A program made the translations under genes and the position numbers. A DNA stretch of 64,000 nucleotides, taken from NCBI RefSeq assembly GCF_019039105.1, contig NZ_JAHPIV010000001.1:1-64000 (forward strand), written 5' to 3'. The notes beneath the pieces are model-generated. The model saw nothing but the letters and a program-made list of their open reading frames with translations. It had not been told where the DNA came from and did not search any database. Below are positions 1 to 7,936 of this stretch, piece after piece. The first letter of the stretch is position 1. Each line of letters begins with the position of its first letter. Source of the stretch: Desertibacillus haloalkaliphilus. Its GTDB lineage: Bacteria > Bacillota > Bacilli > Bacillales > KJ1-10-99.

Positions 1-180
1 GGCATCATTCCAGGTGCTGGACCTGCTCCGTATCCAGGCATCATTCCAGGTGCTGGACCTGCTCCGTGTCCGGGCATCATTCCAGGTGCTGGACCTGCTC
101 CGTGTCCGGGCATCATTCCAGGTGCTGGACCTGCTCCGTATCCAGGCATCATTCCAGGTGCTGGACCTGCTCCGTGTCCG
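1..180. repeat. Five head-to-tail copies of a 36-bp unit
   Basis: Units begin at 1, 37, 73, 109 and 145 with no spacer. Copies differ only at two positions (tatcca or tgtccg at the end), and a sixth partial match begins at 181. A period of 36 equals 12 codons and keeps the minus-strand frame, so this is an in-frame coding repeat. The near identity suggests recent expansion. Confidence 0.95.
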
Positions 181-218
181 GGCATTGCTGCGCCCTTACT
201 ATTGCAATTACAAGCCAT
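1..218 (-). CDS. Gly/Pro/Met 12-residue repeat protein, 5' part (runs off left edge)
   Basis: Not recognised as a named family. ATG at 218 follows a good ribosome binding site (AGGAAGGAG, 7-base spacer). About 72 codons are visible before the window edge. The N-terminus is MACNCNSKGAAMP, followed by five 12-residue units of the form G(H/Y)GAGPAPGMMP, with His or Tyr at position 2 in the order H, Y, H, H, Y. No signal peptide or membrane segment is seen. The CNC start and the low-complexity Gly/Pro/Met repeats recall spore-coat or exosporium surface proteins, which is inference only. The plus-strand open frame over the same bases is a shadow of the repeat. A CATATGATT sequence about 50 bases upstream resembles a sigma-K -10 element, which would fit late mother-cell expression. 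Confidence 0.7.
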   Translation of the reverse strand, partial: MACNCNSKGAAMPGHGAGPAPGMMPGYGAGPAPGMMPGHGAGPAPGMMPGHGAGPAPGMMPGYGAGPAPGMM

Positions 219-266
219 TGAAATACTCCTTCCTAAAAAATAGTTATTTGTTTAGAAGTACAGTAA

Positions 267-294
267 ATCATATGTCAGCACCAGCGGTTATGTG
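267..294 (-). promoter_or_regulatory. Possible sigma-K-type promoter of the repeat protein
   Basis: On the minus strand CATATGATT (275-267) matches eight of the nine positions, wildcards included, of the sigma-K -10 pattern CATANNNTA. An AC dinucleotide lies 17 bases upstream. Sigma-K patterns are short and chance matches are common. Confidence 0.25.
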
Positions 295-343
295 TATAAA
301 AATAACTTATATTCAACTTTTATGGCTTGTTTCAGTGACCTTT

Positions 344-1255
344 TTATCTCTCAACTTGGTTACGCAATATTCCTAATCCATCAACCTCTATTTCTATCAC
401 ATCACCGGCATTCAAAAACTTCGGTGGGTTGAAACCTTTACCAACACCAGCTGGCGTACCTGTTGCAATGATGTCACCCGCCTCTAACGTCGTCCCTTTT
501 GAAATCGTCGATATGATCGTCGCGATATCAAAAATAAATTGTGATGTATTACCGGTTTGTCTGATTTCTTCATTGACGCGCGTTTCTATGTTTAATGAAT
601 GGGGATCGTTAATTTCGTCACGATAAACGAGATAAGGTCCCATCGGACAAGATGTATCTAAACTTTTTCCAAGTAAAAACTGTTTGTGGCGCTTTTGTAG
701 ATCTCTTGCTGTGATATCATTTAAAAGCGTATAACCGAATACGTAATCAAGTGCATCTTCTTTGGCAATCGCTTTTCCCTTTTTGCCGATTACTACAGCA
801 ATCTCACCTTCATAATCAAGCTGATCTGTGACGTCCTGATGACGTAACACCGTTTCATTAGGGCCAATGACTGCTGTCGGTGCCTTAGAAAAAAGCATCG
901 GATGTTCGGGAATATCTGCCTCACTACCCATTTCAATCGCATGAGCCGCATAATTTTTCCCTACACAGAAGATATTTTTACTCGGTCTAGGGATCGGTGC
1001 TTTCAGATGAACCCGCTCATCTGAAAGCTCATAGGCGACTTGTCCCTTCTTCTCATTCGAAACACCCTGCATCAACTCACGCACTTCGTTTGGAAACTTT
1101 TCACCTAATTGGATGCATTCTAGTAATGTTGCAGGCAATGTAACATCTCTTCCTCCTGCTACCTGTAATGCTCGCAAATCAATGATGCGGTTACCCTGAT
1201 CATCAATAAGACCAATCTTTTCAATATCTTCTACTTTAAATGTAACAAATTTCAT
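344..1255 (-). CDS. yisK: FAH-family protein, YisK-like
   Basis: Fumarylacetoacetate hydrolase superfamily enzyme of 303 residues, about the length of B. subtilis YisK (an oxaloacetate decarboxylase associated with the Mbl cytoskeleton). An N-terminal accessory region of about 90 residues precedes the FAH core, which starts near FCVGKNYAAH (residues 96-105). Metal ligands are visible: E149 and E151 in DYEGEI and D180 in LLNDITARD. The C-terminal GDIIATGTPAGVG motif is typical of the family. ATG at 1255 follows AAGGAG with an 8-base spacer. The family includes decarboxylases, hydratases and hydrolases, so the substrate cannot be fixed from sequence alone. The gene appears monocistronic. Confidence 0.8.
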   Translation of the reverse strand: MKFVTFKVEDIEKIGLIDDQGNRIIDLRALQVAGGRDVTLPATLLECIQLGEKFPNEVRELMQGVSNEKKGQVAYELSDERVHLKAPIPRPSKNIFCVGKNYAAHAIEMGSEADIPEHPMLFSKAPTAVIGPNETVLRHQDVTDQLDYEGEIAVVIGKKGKAIAKEDALDYVFGYTLLNDITARDLQKRHKQFLLGKSLDTSCPMGPYLVYRDEINDPHSLNIETRVNEEIRQTGNTSQFIFDIATIISTISKGTTLEAGDIIATGTPAGVGKGFNPPKFLNAGDVIEIEVDGLGILRNQVER

Positions 1256-1375
1256 CCTGATCGCTCCTTGTCTGTTTTTACGTTCATTATCGCTTCTCTA
1301 TAAATCATTCTGTTACTATTTCGCTATTCGACAAAAAATTCCTTTATTGAGCTATATCGAAGGATTCAGAAAAAA

Positions 1376-1406
1376 AGTGCTTCAAAAGATCGACTTTTGA
1401 AGCACT
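1376..1406 (-). terminator. Terminator of the ABC importer operon
   Basis: Perfect 13-bp stem (agtgcttcaaaag / cttttgaagcact) with a 5-base loop. On the minus strand it is followed by a run of T. It lies 8 bases after the ATPase stop codon. Confidence 0.9.
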
Positions 1407-1413
1407 CCCTCAT

Positions 1414-2208
1414 CTATCCTAGTACAGCCTTATCATTTGCAATCTGTGTTCCTCGAATTCTTTGAAACTCTTGAAGTAGCTTTTCAATCGTTAATTGTTG
1501 CTTTTGAGCACCAGCGACATCGAAAATCACCTGACCTTTATCCATCATAATCAAGCGGTTTCCTAAGTCAAGGGCTTGCTGCATATTATGGGTCACCATT
1601 AACGTCGTTAACTTAAATTCCTCAACGATCTCTCCTGTTAACGTCGTAATCAATTCAGCACGTGACGGATCTAGCGCCGCCGTATGTTCATCAAGTAATA
1701 AGATTTTAGGTTCAGTAAATGTTGCCATTAATAATGATAACGCTTGACGTTCACCACCAGATAGCAATCCTACCTTTGCAGTTAATCGATCCTCCAACCC
1801 TAAATTTAACGTTTGCAGATACTCTCGAAAGAGATCACGGCGCTTTTTCGTTACCCCCACCTTCAACGTTCGGCGTTTATTCCTTGCATACGCCATCGCA
1901 AGGTTCTCTTCGATTGTCATCGTTGGTGCAGTTCCTGCCATAGGATCTTGAAAGACGCGCCCAATCAGCTCAGAACGTTTATATTCCGGTAAATGAGTGA
2001 CATCTTTATCATCGATAATCACTTCACCGACATCCGGTGTCAGTGCACCTGATATCACGTTCATCAACGTTGATTTTCCTGCACCATTACTCCCAATCAC
2101 TGTAATAAAATCGCCTGAAGCAAGCGATAAATCAATCTGCTGCAGTGCCTTTTTTTCATCAAGTGTTCCTTCATTAAACGTTAGACTCACATGATTAAGA
2201 TTTAGCAA
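1414..2208 (-). CDS. ABC transporter ATP-binding protein (TrpZ/LivF-like)
   Basis: Cytoplasmic ATPase of an importer, about 264 residues. Walker A GSNGAGKST, signature LLSGGERQAL, Walker B ILLLDEH and the switch His in VTHNMQQAL are all present. I place the start at TTG 2208, because GGGGAGGAG lies 7 bases upstream. The in-frame ATG at 2232 has no ribosome binding site. With this start the gene overlaps the permease by 14 bases, indicating translational coupling. It is the last gene of the operon (binding protein, permease, ATPase). The set resembles streptococcal TrpXYZ, but the substrate here is unknown. Confidence 0.85.
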   Translation of the reverse strand: MLNLNHVSLTFNEGTLDEKKALQQIDLSLASGDFITVIGSNGAGKSTLMNVISGALTPDVGEVIIDDKDVTHLPEYKRSELIGRVFQDPMAGTAPTMTIEENLAMAYARNKRRTLKVGVTKKRRDLFREYLQTLNLGLEDRLTAKVGLLSGGERQALSLLMATFTEPKILLLDEHTAALDPSRAELITTLTGEIVEEFKLTTLMVTHNMQQALDLGNRLIMMDKGQVIFDVAGAQKQQLTIEKLLQEFQRIRGTQIANDKAVLG

Positions 2209-3202
2209 CGTGCTTCTCCTCCCCGTCGGCATCCAATTGTTTTAACGCGGCCCGTTTTTTAACTCGCCGTTTCTTTTCTCTTCTAGCTTCTATGATCTTT
2301 GGCGTTACGAGTGCTGCAACGACAATGATAGCCGTAATTAACTTCATATCACCCGTTTCTAAAAAGTCAACACGCAGTGCAAGTGTGACAACAATACGAT
2401 AAATAATCGCACCGCCAATGACTGCTAACGTTGTTCTCGCAATCGTTTTCGTTCCAAATAAGGCTTCACCAATGATGACCGAAGCAAGGCCGATAATAAT
2501 CATACCAATTCCCATACCAATATCAGCAAAACCGCCGTGCTGTGCGATTAACGCACCAGATAGCGCGACAAATCCGTTAGAAATACCGAGACCAACAATC
2601 GTCAACGAATCGGTATTGGCAGAAAAACTACGAATCATTCGCTTATTATCACCAGTAGCACGAATCGCAAGACCAACCTCTGTTTTTAAGAAATAGTCAG
2701 TTAAAAACTTAATCATCAACACAATCACTAACACAAAGAAAAGAATCGCCCAAGTTCGCGGGGTTTGTGAAAGCCCGATAGCTGTTGCAATCGAATTGAA
2801 AAACTGATCGATCCCAAGTGCTTGCCAAACCTCGGTAACCTTCGTAAATATCGTGTCTTGGTTTAACAATGGCAGGTTCGATTGACCCATGATTCGTAGG
2901 TTAATCGAATACAAGGCAATCATCATTAAAATCCCAGACAACAATGGATTAATCTTCCCTTTCGTATGCAAAATTCCTGTCAAGCAACCAGCAATAAAAC
3001 CAGCGATAATTGCAGTGACGGTTGCAACAAGCGGGGAGAAACCATTAATGATCATGATCGCAGCTACACCTGCTCCCGTCACAAAACTTCCATCCACCGT
3101 TAAGTCTGGAAAATCAAGAATTCGAAAGGAGAGGTAGACTCCTAAAGCCATTAGTGCGTAGATGATCCCAGCTTCAAATGAACCAAAGATTGATATAAAC
3201 AT
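2195..3202 (-). CDS. ABC transporter permease (BPD_transp_2 family)
   Basis: Membrane subunit of 335 residues with about eight to nine hydrophobic segments, of the branched-chain amino acid/sugar permease superfamily. The start MFISIFGSFEAGIIYALMALGV is typical of the TrpY-like subgroup, and the C-terminus is a charged tail (RREKKRRVKKR). ATG at 3202 is preceded by GGGAGAGG with a 5-base spacer. It follows the binding-protein gene by about 30 bases and overlaps the ATPase start, so all three are one transcript. Confidence 0.85.
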   Translation of the reverse strand: MFISIFGSFEAGIIYALMALGVYLSFRILDFPDLTVDGSFVTGAGVAAIMIINGFSPLVATVTAIIAGFIAGCLTGILHTKGKINPLLSGILMMIALYSINLRIMGQSNLPLLNQDTIFTKVTEVWQALGIDQFFNSIATAIGLSQTPRTWAILFFVLVIVLMIKFLTDYFLKTEVGLAIRATGDNKRMIRSFSANTDSLTIVGLGISNGFVALSGALIAQHGGFADIGMGIGMIIIGLASVIIGEALFGTKTIARTTLAVIGGAIIYRIVVTLALRVDFLETGDMKLITAIIVVAALVTPKIIEARREKKRRVKKRAALKQLDADGEEKHVAKS

Positions 3203-3232
3203 AGATTCCTCTCCCTCTCTTTTGTGTACCTT

Positions 3233-4261
3233 CTATTCTACAAGTTCCTCTACTAACTCATCCCATTCATCGTTCCACTCAATCCCTTGTTCCTCTAGAG
3301 CTGTTTCATTCATCATTAGACGTAAGCTTTGTGGATATTGGGCTGGAATGTCTCCAGCTGTTTGTTCCCCACTCAAGATTTTGGCAGCCATTTCACCTGA
3401 TTCATAGCCAATATCAAAATATTCAAATCCATAGGCCATGAAGCCACCACGTCGAACAGAATCAAACTCACCAACGACCAACGGTATTTGTTGATCTTCA
3501 GCAAGACCAACCACAGATTCTAGCGCTGAAACAACCGTATTATCTGTGACGACATAAAAAACGTCTGCTCTTCCAATTAACGATTCAGCGGCTTGTTGTA
3601 CTTCAGCTGAAGTTGATACACTTACGGTTACCGGTTCTAAACTACTGTCTTCCATCGCTTCTTCAACTAAATCAATTTGTACAATAGAATTCGCTTCACC
3701 TGAGTTATAAATCAAACCGACAGCTGAGTCAGGAAAATAAGTATCTAAAAATGCGACTGACTTCTCAATCGATTCAGGATGAAGGTCAACAACTCCGGTA
3801 ATATTCTCTCCCGGCTCGTCCATTGACCCTACTAATCCTGCAGAAACAGCATCAGTTACAGACGTAAAGATAATTGGAATCTCATCTGTTGCATTTAACG
3901 CCCCTAACGCACTCGGCGTTGAATTTGCAAAGATTAAATCGACTTGATCAGCAACAAAGTTATTCGCAATTGTTCCTGTATTATTTTGATCGTTTTGTGC
4001 TGATTGGAAATTATAGGTAATATTCTCGCCTTCAACAAAGCCATTGTCAGCTAGAGCTGTTTTAAAACCTTCATAAGCAGCATCTAGTGATGGGTGTTCG
4101 ACAATTTGTGTCGCCCCGACTGTATACATTTCTTCTGTTTCCTGCGGTGGTGCCTCGCTGTCTCCATCATTTTGAGCGGTTTCATCGCTCGTTCCACATG
4201 CTGTTAGTGCTAGCGCACTAATAACAGCTGACCCAAAAAGAGTACGTAATCCTTTTTTCAT
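3233..4261 (-). CDS. ABC transporter substrate-binding lipoprotein (PF04392 type)
   Basis: Secreted lipoprotein of 342 residues. The signal peptide ends in the lipobox LTAC (Cys22), then an acidic Ser/Glu/Gln linker, then the two-lobed ABC_sub_bind fold (YTVGATQIVEHPSLDAAYEGF near the start). This family includes TrpX of streptococci and several unassigned importers. ATG at 4261 has GGGG with an 8-base spacer. It heads the importer operon. No T-box or other riboswitch is visible upstream, so there is no regulatory hint of tryptophan. The substrate remains open. Confidence 0.85.
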   Translation of the reverse strand: MKKGLRTLFGSAVISALALTACGTSDETAQNDGDSEAPPQETEEMYTVGATQIVEHPSLDAAYEGFKTALADNGFVEGENITYNFQSAQNDQNNTGTIANNFVADQVDLIFANSTPSALGALNATDEIPIIFTSVTDAVSAGLVGSMDEPGENITGVVDLHPESIEKSVAFLDTYFPDSAVGLIYNSGEANSIVQIDLVEEAMEDSSLEPVTVSVSTSAEVQQAAESLIGRADVFYVVTDNTVVSALESVVGLAEDQQIPLVVGEFDSVRRGGFMAYGFEYFDIGYESGEMAAKILSGEQTAGDIPAQYPQSLRLMMNETALEEQGIEWNDEWDELVEELVE

Positions 4262-4631
4262 AATGTTATCCCCTATAATTTTTAAAATATTCTAATAGTT
4301 AGTAATAATAATAGTACATTGGCCTATTAGTTGTAAACAAAAATATTTTCTACGATAAAGCGTTTTAGCAAACAAGTAATAAAGGAATCAAGAACATTCA
4401 ATCTTTTCCCCAAATTCAATTAAAATGGTAAAATAATAGTAGTGTGTAAAAAGATGCAATTTTACAAACATCACCTTATATTTAGGTGCGTGTTCAAAAG
4501 ATCGAAGAAATTCGAGGCGGCGTAGCTAAGAGCAATAGGGACGTATGCTTTTCATACGAGTGCAGCGCACAGGAAAGCCAACTTGAACACCTTTAACCTA
4601 AACAAGTTACATTTCGAAAGGAGTACAATCA
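4262..4631. other. Intergenic region between divergent genes
   Basis: 370 bases without a gene. The left part is AT-rich and should hold the importer promoter (minus). The right part holds the palindromic repeat at 4489-4590 and the ribosome binding site of the amidase. No riboswitch was recognised. Confidence 0.7.
4489..4590. repeat. Palindrome-bounded intergenic repeat element
   Basis: About 100 bases bounded by the inverted repeat gtgttcaa (4490-4497) and ttgaacac (4583-4590). Internal GC-rich segments include gaggcggcgtagc and the small inverted repeat gtatgcttttcatac. It is far more GC-rich than the AT-rich flanks and contains no open frame of interest. The form matches the small dispersed non-coding repeats of Bacillus genomes. 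Copy number cannot be judged from one window. Confidence 0.55.
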
Positions 4632-5414
4632 ATGAAGCTAAAACTAGCACTCTTACAAATGGATATTTCTTTTGGGAATCCTGCTGAAAATTTCACAAAA
4701 GCACAACAAATGATTAAAAACGCCAGTAAACAGCAACCAGATGTTATCGTTCTCCCAGAGTTATGGACAACAGGATATGATTTAACTCGCCTAGATCAAA
4801 TTGCTGACCACAAAGGAGAAAAGACAAAACGTGTATTTTCCGAACTTGCCAAGCAATACAACGTGAATATTGTCGCTGGTTCAATAGCTAATCAAACAAA
4901 CGAAGGTACGTTAAATACGACTTTTGCCTTTAACCGTAAGGGAGAAATCATTGGTGAGTACAGTAAAGTTCATCTGTTTCGACTTATGGATGAAGAAAAA
5001 TACTTAATTGCGGGGGATGACAAAGGAAGTTTTACGATCGAGGGGATTCCAGCAGCTTCTGTCATTTGTTATGACATTCGCTTCCCTGAATGGATTCGCC
5101 GACATGTCCTTGATGGAGCGAAGCTTATGTTCGTTACAGCGGAATGGCCAAAGGCACGTGTTGATCACTGGCGTACCCTTTTGGTTAGCCGAGCGATTGA
5201 AAATCAAACTTATGTGATCGCTTGTAACCGTGTTGGAAGTGATCCTAACAACCAATTTGCCGGCCATTCAATGATCATCGATCCTTGGGGTGAGATCATT
5301 TCTGAAGGCAATGAAAACGAAATGATTGTTTATGGTGAGATTTCTAGTGATGATGTGACTTCTATCCGCAACCGCATCCCAGTATTTGAAGATCGCCGTC
5401 CTCAGCTATACTAA
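4632..5414 (+). CDS. mtnU: Carbon-nitrogen hydrolase, MtnU-like omega-amidase
   Basis: Nitrilase-superfamily amidase of 260 residues, matching B. subtilis MtnU (YkrU) in length and in the N-terminal pattern LQMDISFGNP and VLPELWTTGYDLTRLD. The catalytic triad is visible: E43 (LPELW), K112 (EYSKVHLF) and C146 (VICYDIRFPE). The proposed role is hydrolysis of the 2-oxoacid amide left after transamination in methionine salvage (2-oxoglutaramate to 2-oxoglutarate). ATG at 4632 follows AAAGGAG. No other mtn gene is in the window, so it stands apart from the usual salvage cluster. Confidence 0.75.
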   Translation: MKLKLALLQMDISFGNPAENFTKAQQMIKNASKQQPDVIVLPELWTTGYDLTRLDQIADHKGEKTKRVFSELAKQYNVNIVAGSIANQTNEGTLNTTFAFNRKGEIIGEYSKVHLFRLMDEEKYLIAGDDKGSFTIEGIPAASVICYDIRFPEWIRRHVLDGAKLMFVTAEWPKARVDHWRTLLVSRAIENQTYVIACNRVGSDPNNQFAGHSMIIDPWGEIISEGNENEMIVYGEISSDDVTSIRNRIPVFEDRRPQLY

Positions 5415-5480
5415 CGCTCAGTCACATTTGCACGCGTGCCTCATAAAATGTATGAACAATATGACAAAGAAGGGATGAAT

Positions 5481-6026
5481 ATGAGTTTACCTAAGCGCGT
5501 GCAAATCAAGCATGACCACACCATTCATTTACGCGAAGCTACTACACCCGATGCTAAACAGCTTCTTGACTTAAGCATTGCCGTTGCTTCCGAGGGCGAC
5601 ACATTGATTGGTACCACGAGAGACTTTCAATTCACTGTCGACCAACAAGTTGAAATGATCCATTTTCATAAGGATCAACCAAAACATATAATGATTGTTG
5701 CTGAAGTCGATCAGGAAATTGTCGGTGTCCTCAATTGTTACAGCGAAGCTGCCGAGCGAATGGCACATATCGGTAGATTCGGTATGATTGTCAAAAAAGG
5801 CTGGCGAGATGTCGGGGTTGGCAAACAACTGCTTGATGCCTTACTAACATGGGCAAAACAAGAGCCTCAGCTCGAAAAGATTTGTCTTGAAGTGATTGCA
5901 ACTAACGAACGAGCGATTAACCTCTATAGAGCGTTCAACTTTTTTGAGGAAGGTAAACTAACAAGGCAAGTGAAGTATCATGACAGCGAGTATGCTGACT
6001 TACTATTAATGGCAACCTTAACATAA
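5481..6026 (+). CDS. GNAT-family N-acetyltransferase
   Basis: Acetyl-CoA-dependent acetyltransferase of about 181 residues; the acceptor is unknown. The GNAT fold is indicated by the beta4 strand IGRFGMIVKKGWRDVGVGKQLL (acetyl-CoA pyrophosphate loop, variant of Q/RxxGxG/A) and by NERAINLYRAFNFFEEG near the C-terminus. I choose ATG 5481, which has AAAGAAGGG with a 6-base spacer. The longer frame from GTG 5436 has no ribosome binding site. It lies 66 bases after the amidase and may be co-transcribed. Confidence 0.75.
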   Translation: MSLPKRVQIKHDHTIHLREATTPDAKQLLDLSIAVASEGDTLIGTTRDFQFTVDQQVEMIHFHKDQPKHIMIVAEVDQEIVGVLNCYSEAAERMAHIGRFGMIVKKGWRDVGVGKQLLDALLTWAKQEPQLEKICLEVIATNERAINLYRAFNFFEEGKLTRQVKYHDSEYADLLLMATLT

Positions 6027-6034
6027 TGGAAGAA

Positions 6035-6093
6035 GAGCGAAGAAAAGAGGTCCTAAAAGGTATATATTTCTTTTGGGACTTCCCCTTTCGCTC
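6035..6093. terminator. Large imperfect hairpin between convergent genes
   Basis: gagcgaa (6035-6041) pairs with ttcgctc (6087-6093), and the inner arms aaagaggtcctaaaag and cttttgggacttccccttt pair with bulges. It sits between the GNAT and alcohol dehydrogenase stop codons, so it probably serves both strands. Confidence 0.6.
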
Positions 6094-6117
6094 CATCTTC
6101 ATTTGTACAACCTACCT

Positions 6118-7254
6118 CTACGGTTTTAAGATCACTTTTATACAGTCATCATGTTTCTCGTCAAAAATATCATAGCCTCGTTGTGCTTCTGAGAGTGGGA
6201 GTTTGTGGGTAATAATATCTGTTGGATCAAACTGCTCACGCTTGATCATTTCGTATAATTCTGGCATGAAATGAATAACTGGTGCTTGTCCCATTTTTAA
6301 GGTAATGTTACGGGAAAAGAAGTCACCTAACGGAAACATATTATATCTCGTTCCATAAACGCCTAAAATGCTGACAATCCCACCTTTACGAACTGCTTGG
6401 CTTGCCGTTTGTATTGCTCCCATCGCTCCACCTTGAAGCCCAACGGCTGATTCAATCATTTCAACGGCTGTTTTTTTACCATCCATGCCAACACAATCAA
6501 TGACCGCATCGGCTCCGCCTTTGGTAATTTCTTTTAAGTAAGTTCCAAAGTCATCAATTTTCGTAAAATCAAACACTTCGACATGATTGGTACGTTTCGC
6601 ATGTTCTAGTCGATATTGAACGTAATCAACGGCAATCACGCGTTTGGCACCCTTTAACCACGCAAACTTTTGCGCAAATAAGCCAACAGGTCCACAGCCG
6701 AGGACAATGACTGTATCGCCGTTTTTGATTTCCGCTTGTTCAACGCCCCAATACGCCGTTGGAATAATGTCTGATAAAAAAAGGAGACTCTCATCTTCTA
6801 ATTCACAATCTTCTGGTACAACAAAAGGAACAAAATTGCCATAAGGAACGCGTAATAACTCGGCTTGTCCACCTGGATAGCCACCGAATGTACCTGAATA
6901 GCCAAAATAAGCCCCTGCTTGGCCATGAAGGTTTGCATTATCACATTGACTTTCTAATTCGTGTGTACAAAAATAACATTGACCACAAGCGATATTAAAA
7001 GGGACGACAACGCGATCGCCTTTCTTGACTTTTGTCACTGCTGGACCTACTTCCTCAACGATCCCCATCGGTTCATGACCGATAATATAGCCTTCAGGAA
7101 AGTTGGGCATCATTCCGTGAACTAAATGAAGGTCTGACCCACAGATCGCTGTACTTGTAACTGACACGAGAATATCGTCTTCTTTAATTAACTTTGCATC
7201 AGGAACCTCTTTAACTTGTACATCTTTAATACCTTGATACGTTACTGCCTTCAT
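6118..7254 (-). CDS. adhB: Zinc-dependent alcohol dehydrogenase (AdhB-like)
   Basis: Medium-chain NAD(P)-dependent alcohol dehydrogenase of 378 residues. It is of the subgroup that also contains glutathione-independent formaldehyde dehydrogenase, and is close in length to B. subtilis AdhB. Catalytic zinc ligands C38 and H60 with E61 are visible, and the structural zinc has all four Cys (C90, C93, C96, C104). The Rossmann motif is VLGCGPVGLFAQ. ATG at 7254 follows AAAGGAG with a 7-base spacer. It is monocistronic and convergent with the GNAT gene. The physiological alcohol or aldehyde is not evident. Confidence 0.85.
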   Translation of the reverse strand: MKAVTYQGIKDVQVKEVPDAKLIKEDDILVSVTSTAICGSDLHLVHGMMPNFPEGYIIGHEPMGIVEEVGPAVTKVKKGDRVVVPFNIACGQCYFCTHELESQCDNANLHGQAGAYFGYSGTFGGYPGGQAELLRVPYGNFVPFVVPEDCELEDESLLFLSDIIPTAYWGVEQAEIKNGDTVIVLGCGPVGLFAQKFAWLKGAKRVIAVDYVQYRLEHAKRTNHVEVFDFTKIDDFGTYLKEITKGGADAVIDCVGMDGKKTAVEMIESAVGLQGGAMGAIQTASQAVRKGGIVSILGVYGTRYNMFPLGDFFSRNITLKMGQAPVIHFMPELYEMIKREQFDPTDIITHKLPLSEAQRGYDIFDEKHDDCIKVILKP

Positions 7255-7341
7255 ACTTAAGCTCCTTTAAGTGTAATAGTCAAGCTACGTTTAATCTCCC
7301 TCATTGCCTCTTGTTTATTCTTGTTTATAACACACCGACTA

Positions 7342-7362
7342 AAGTACACTAGAAGTGTACTT
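7342..7362. promoter_or_regulatory. Perfect inverted repeat upstream of the split AbrB genes
   Basis: aagtacac (7342-7349), 5-base spacer, gtgtactt (7355-7362): a perfect 8-bp dyad, 32 bases before the chosen start codon. The size and place fit the operator of a dimeric repressor such as a TetR or MarR protein. The regulator is not identified. Confidence 0.5.
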
Positions 7363-7393
7363 ACCATTATTTTCATGGAGGCTTACACATTGT

Positions 7394-7936
7394 ATGGACT
7401 TCTTTCAATTCCTATTATTTATTTTCTTATCCATCATTGGGGGTTATATCGGCATGTGGCTCAGACTCCCTGTAGGTTCAATTATCGGAGCGATGTTTGC
7501 GGTTGGACTTGCAAAAACATTTATGGTTCTACAGCTTGAACAAACCGTTGTCATATCTTTTTTTATGCAAACAACTCTTGGATTAATGGTCGGTTTAAAT
7601 TTTTTGAGTTTATCACTTAATGAACTACGAAAATTAAGTATTAGCTTAGTGGCGATCACAGGTAGTGTTTTTGTGATGACAATTGGAATTGGCTATGTCG
7701 TTGCTACGTTCACCGGTCTTGATACCGGTCTAACGATTCTGTCTGCAGCACCAGGGGGTATGATTGAAATGGCAACAATTGCAAAAGCCTTATCAATGCA
7801 CGCACCAATTGTGATTATGCTTCATTTAACTCGTGTATTGTCTGTGATGACGATTTTTCCAATTTTGCTCGAATTTATTTATAGACGACAAAACAAACAT
7901 GGGGGAAATCAGCTTGAAACGATGGGTCACAACTAG
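7394..7936 (+). CDS. AbrB-family membrane transporter, N-terminal half
   Basis: Integral membrane protein of about 180 residues with one AbrB-duplication unit (PF05145 / AimP-like). The motif GGYIGMWLRLPVGSIIGAMF is followed by five or so hydrophobic segments and ends with the APGGMIEMATIAKALS region. Full-length relatives have about 350 residues with two such units in one chain. Here the unit ends at 7936 and the second unit is a separate frame. ATG 7394 follows GGAGG at a rather long 12-base spacer. The in-frame GTG 7355 lies inside the dyad and has no ribosome binding site. Proposed relatives export small molecules; the substrate is unknown. Confidence 0.75.
   Translation: MDFFQFLLFIFLSIIGGYIGMWLRLPVGSIIGAMFAVGLAKTFMVLQLEQTVVISFFMQTTLGLMVGLNFLSLSLNELRKLSISLVAITGSVFVMTIGIGYVVATFTGLDTGLTILSAAPGGMIEMATIAKALSMHAPIVIMLHLTRVLSVMTIFPILLEFIYRRQNKHGGNQLETMGHN

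Noticed and set aside
1-190. 36-bp repeats that resemble CRISPR repeats in length
   Set aside because: The copies follow each other with no spacers and keep one open frame, so they are a protein repeat.
14-376. Plus-strand frame of 120 codons across the repeats
   Set aside because: No ribosome binding site, and the minus frame with a good site and ATG explains the repeats.
7321-7539. Second plus-strand frame over the AbrB start
   Set aside because: Shadow frame of the transporter; no ribosome site.
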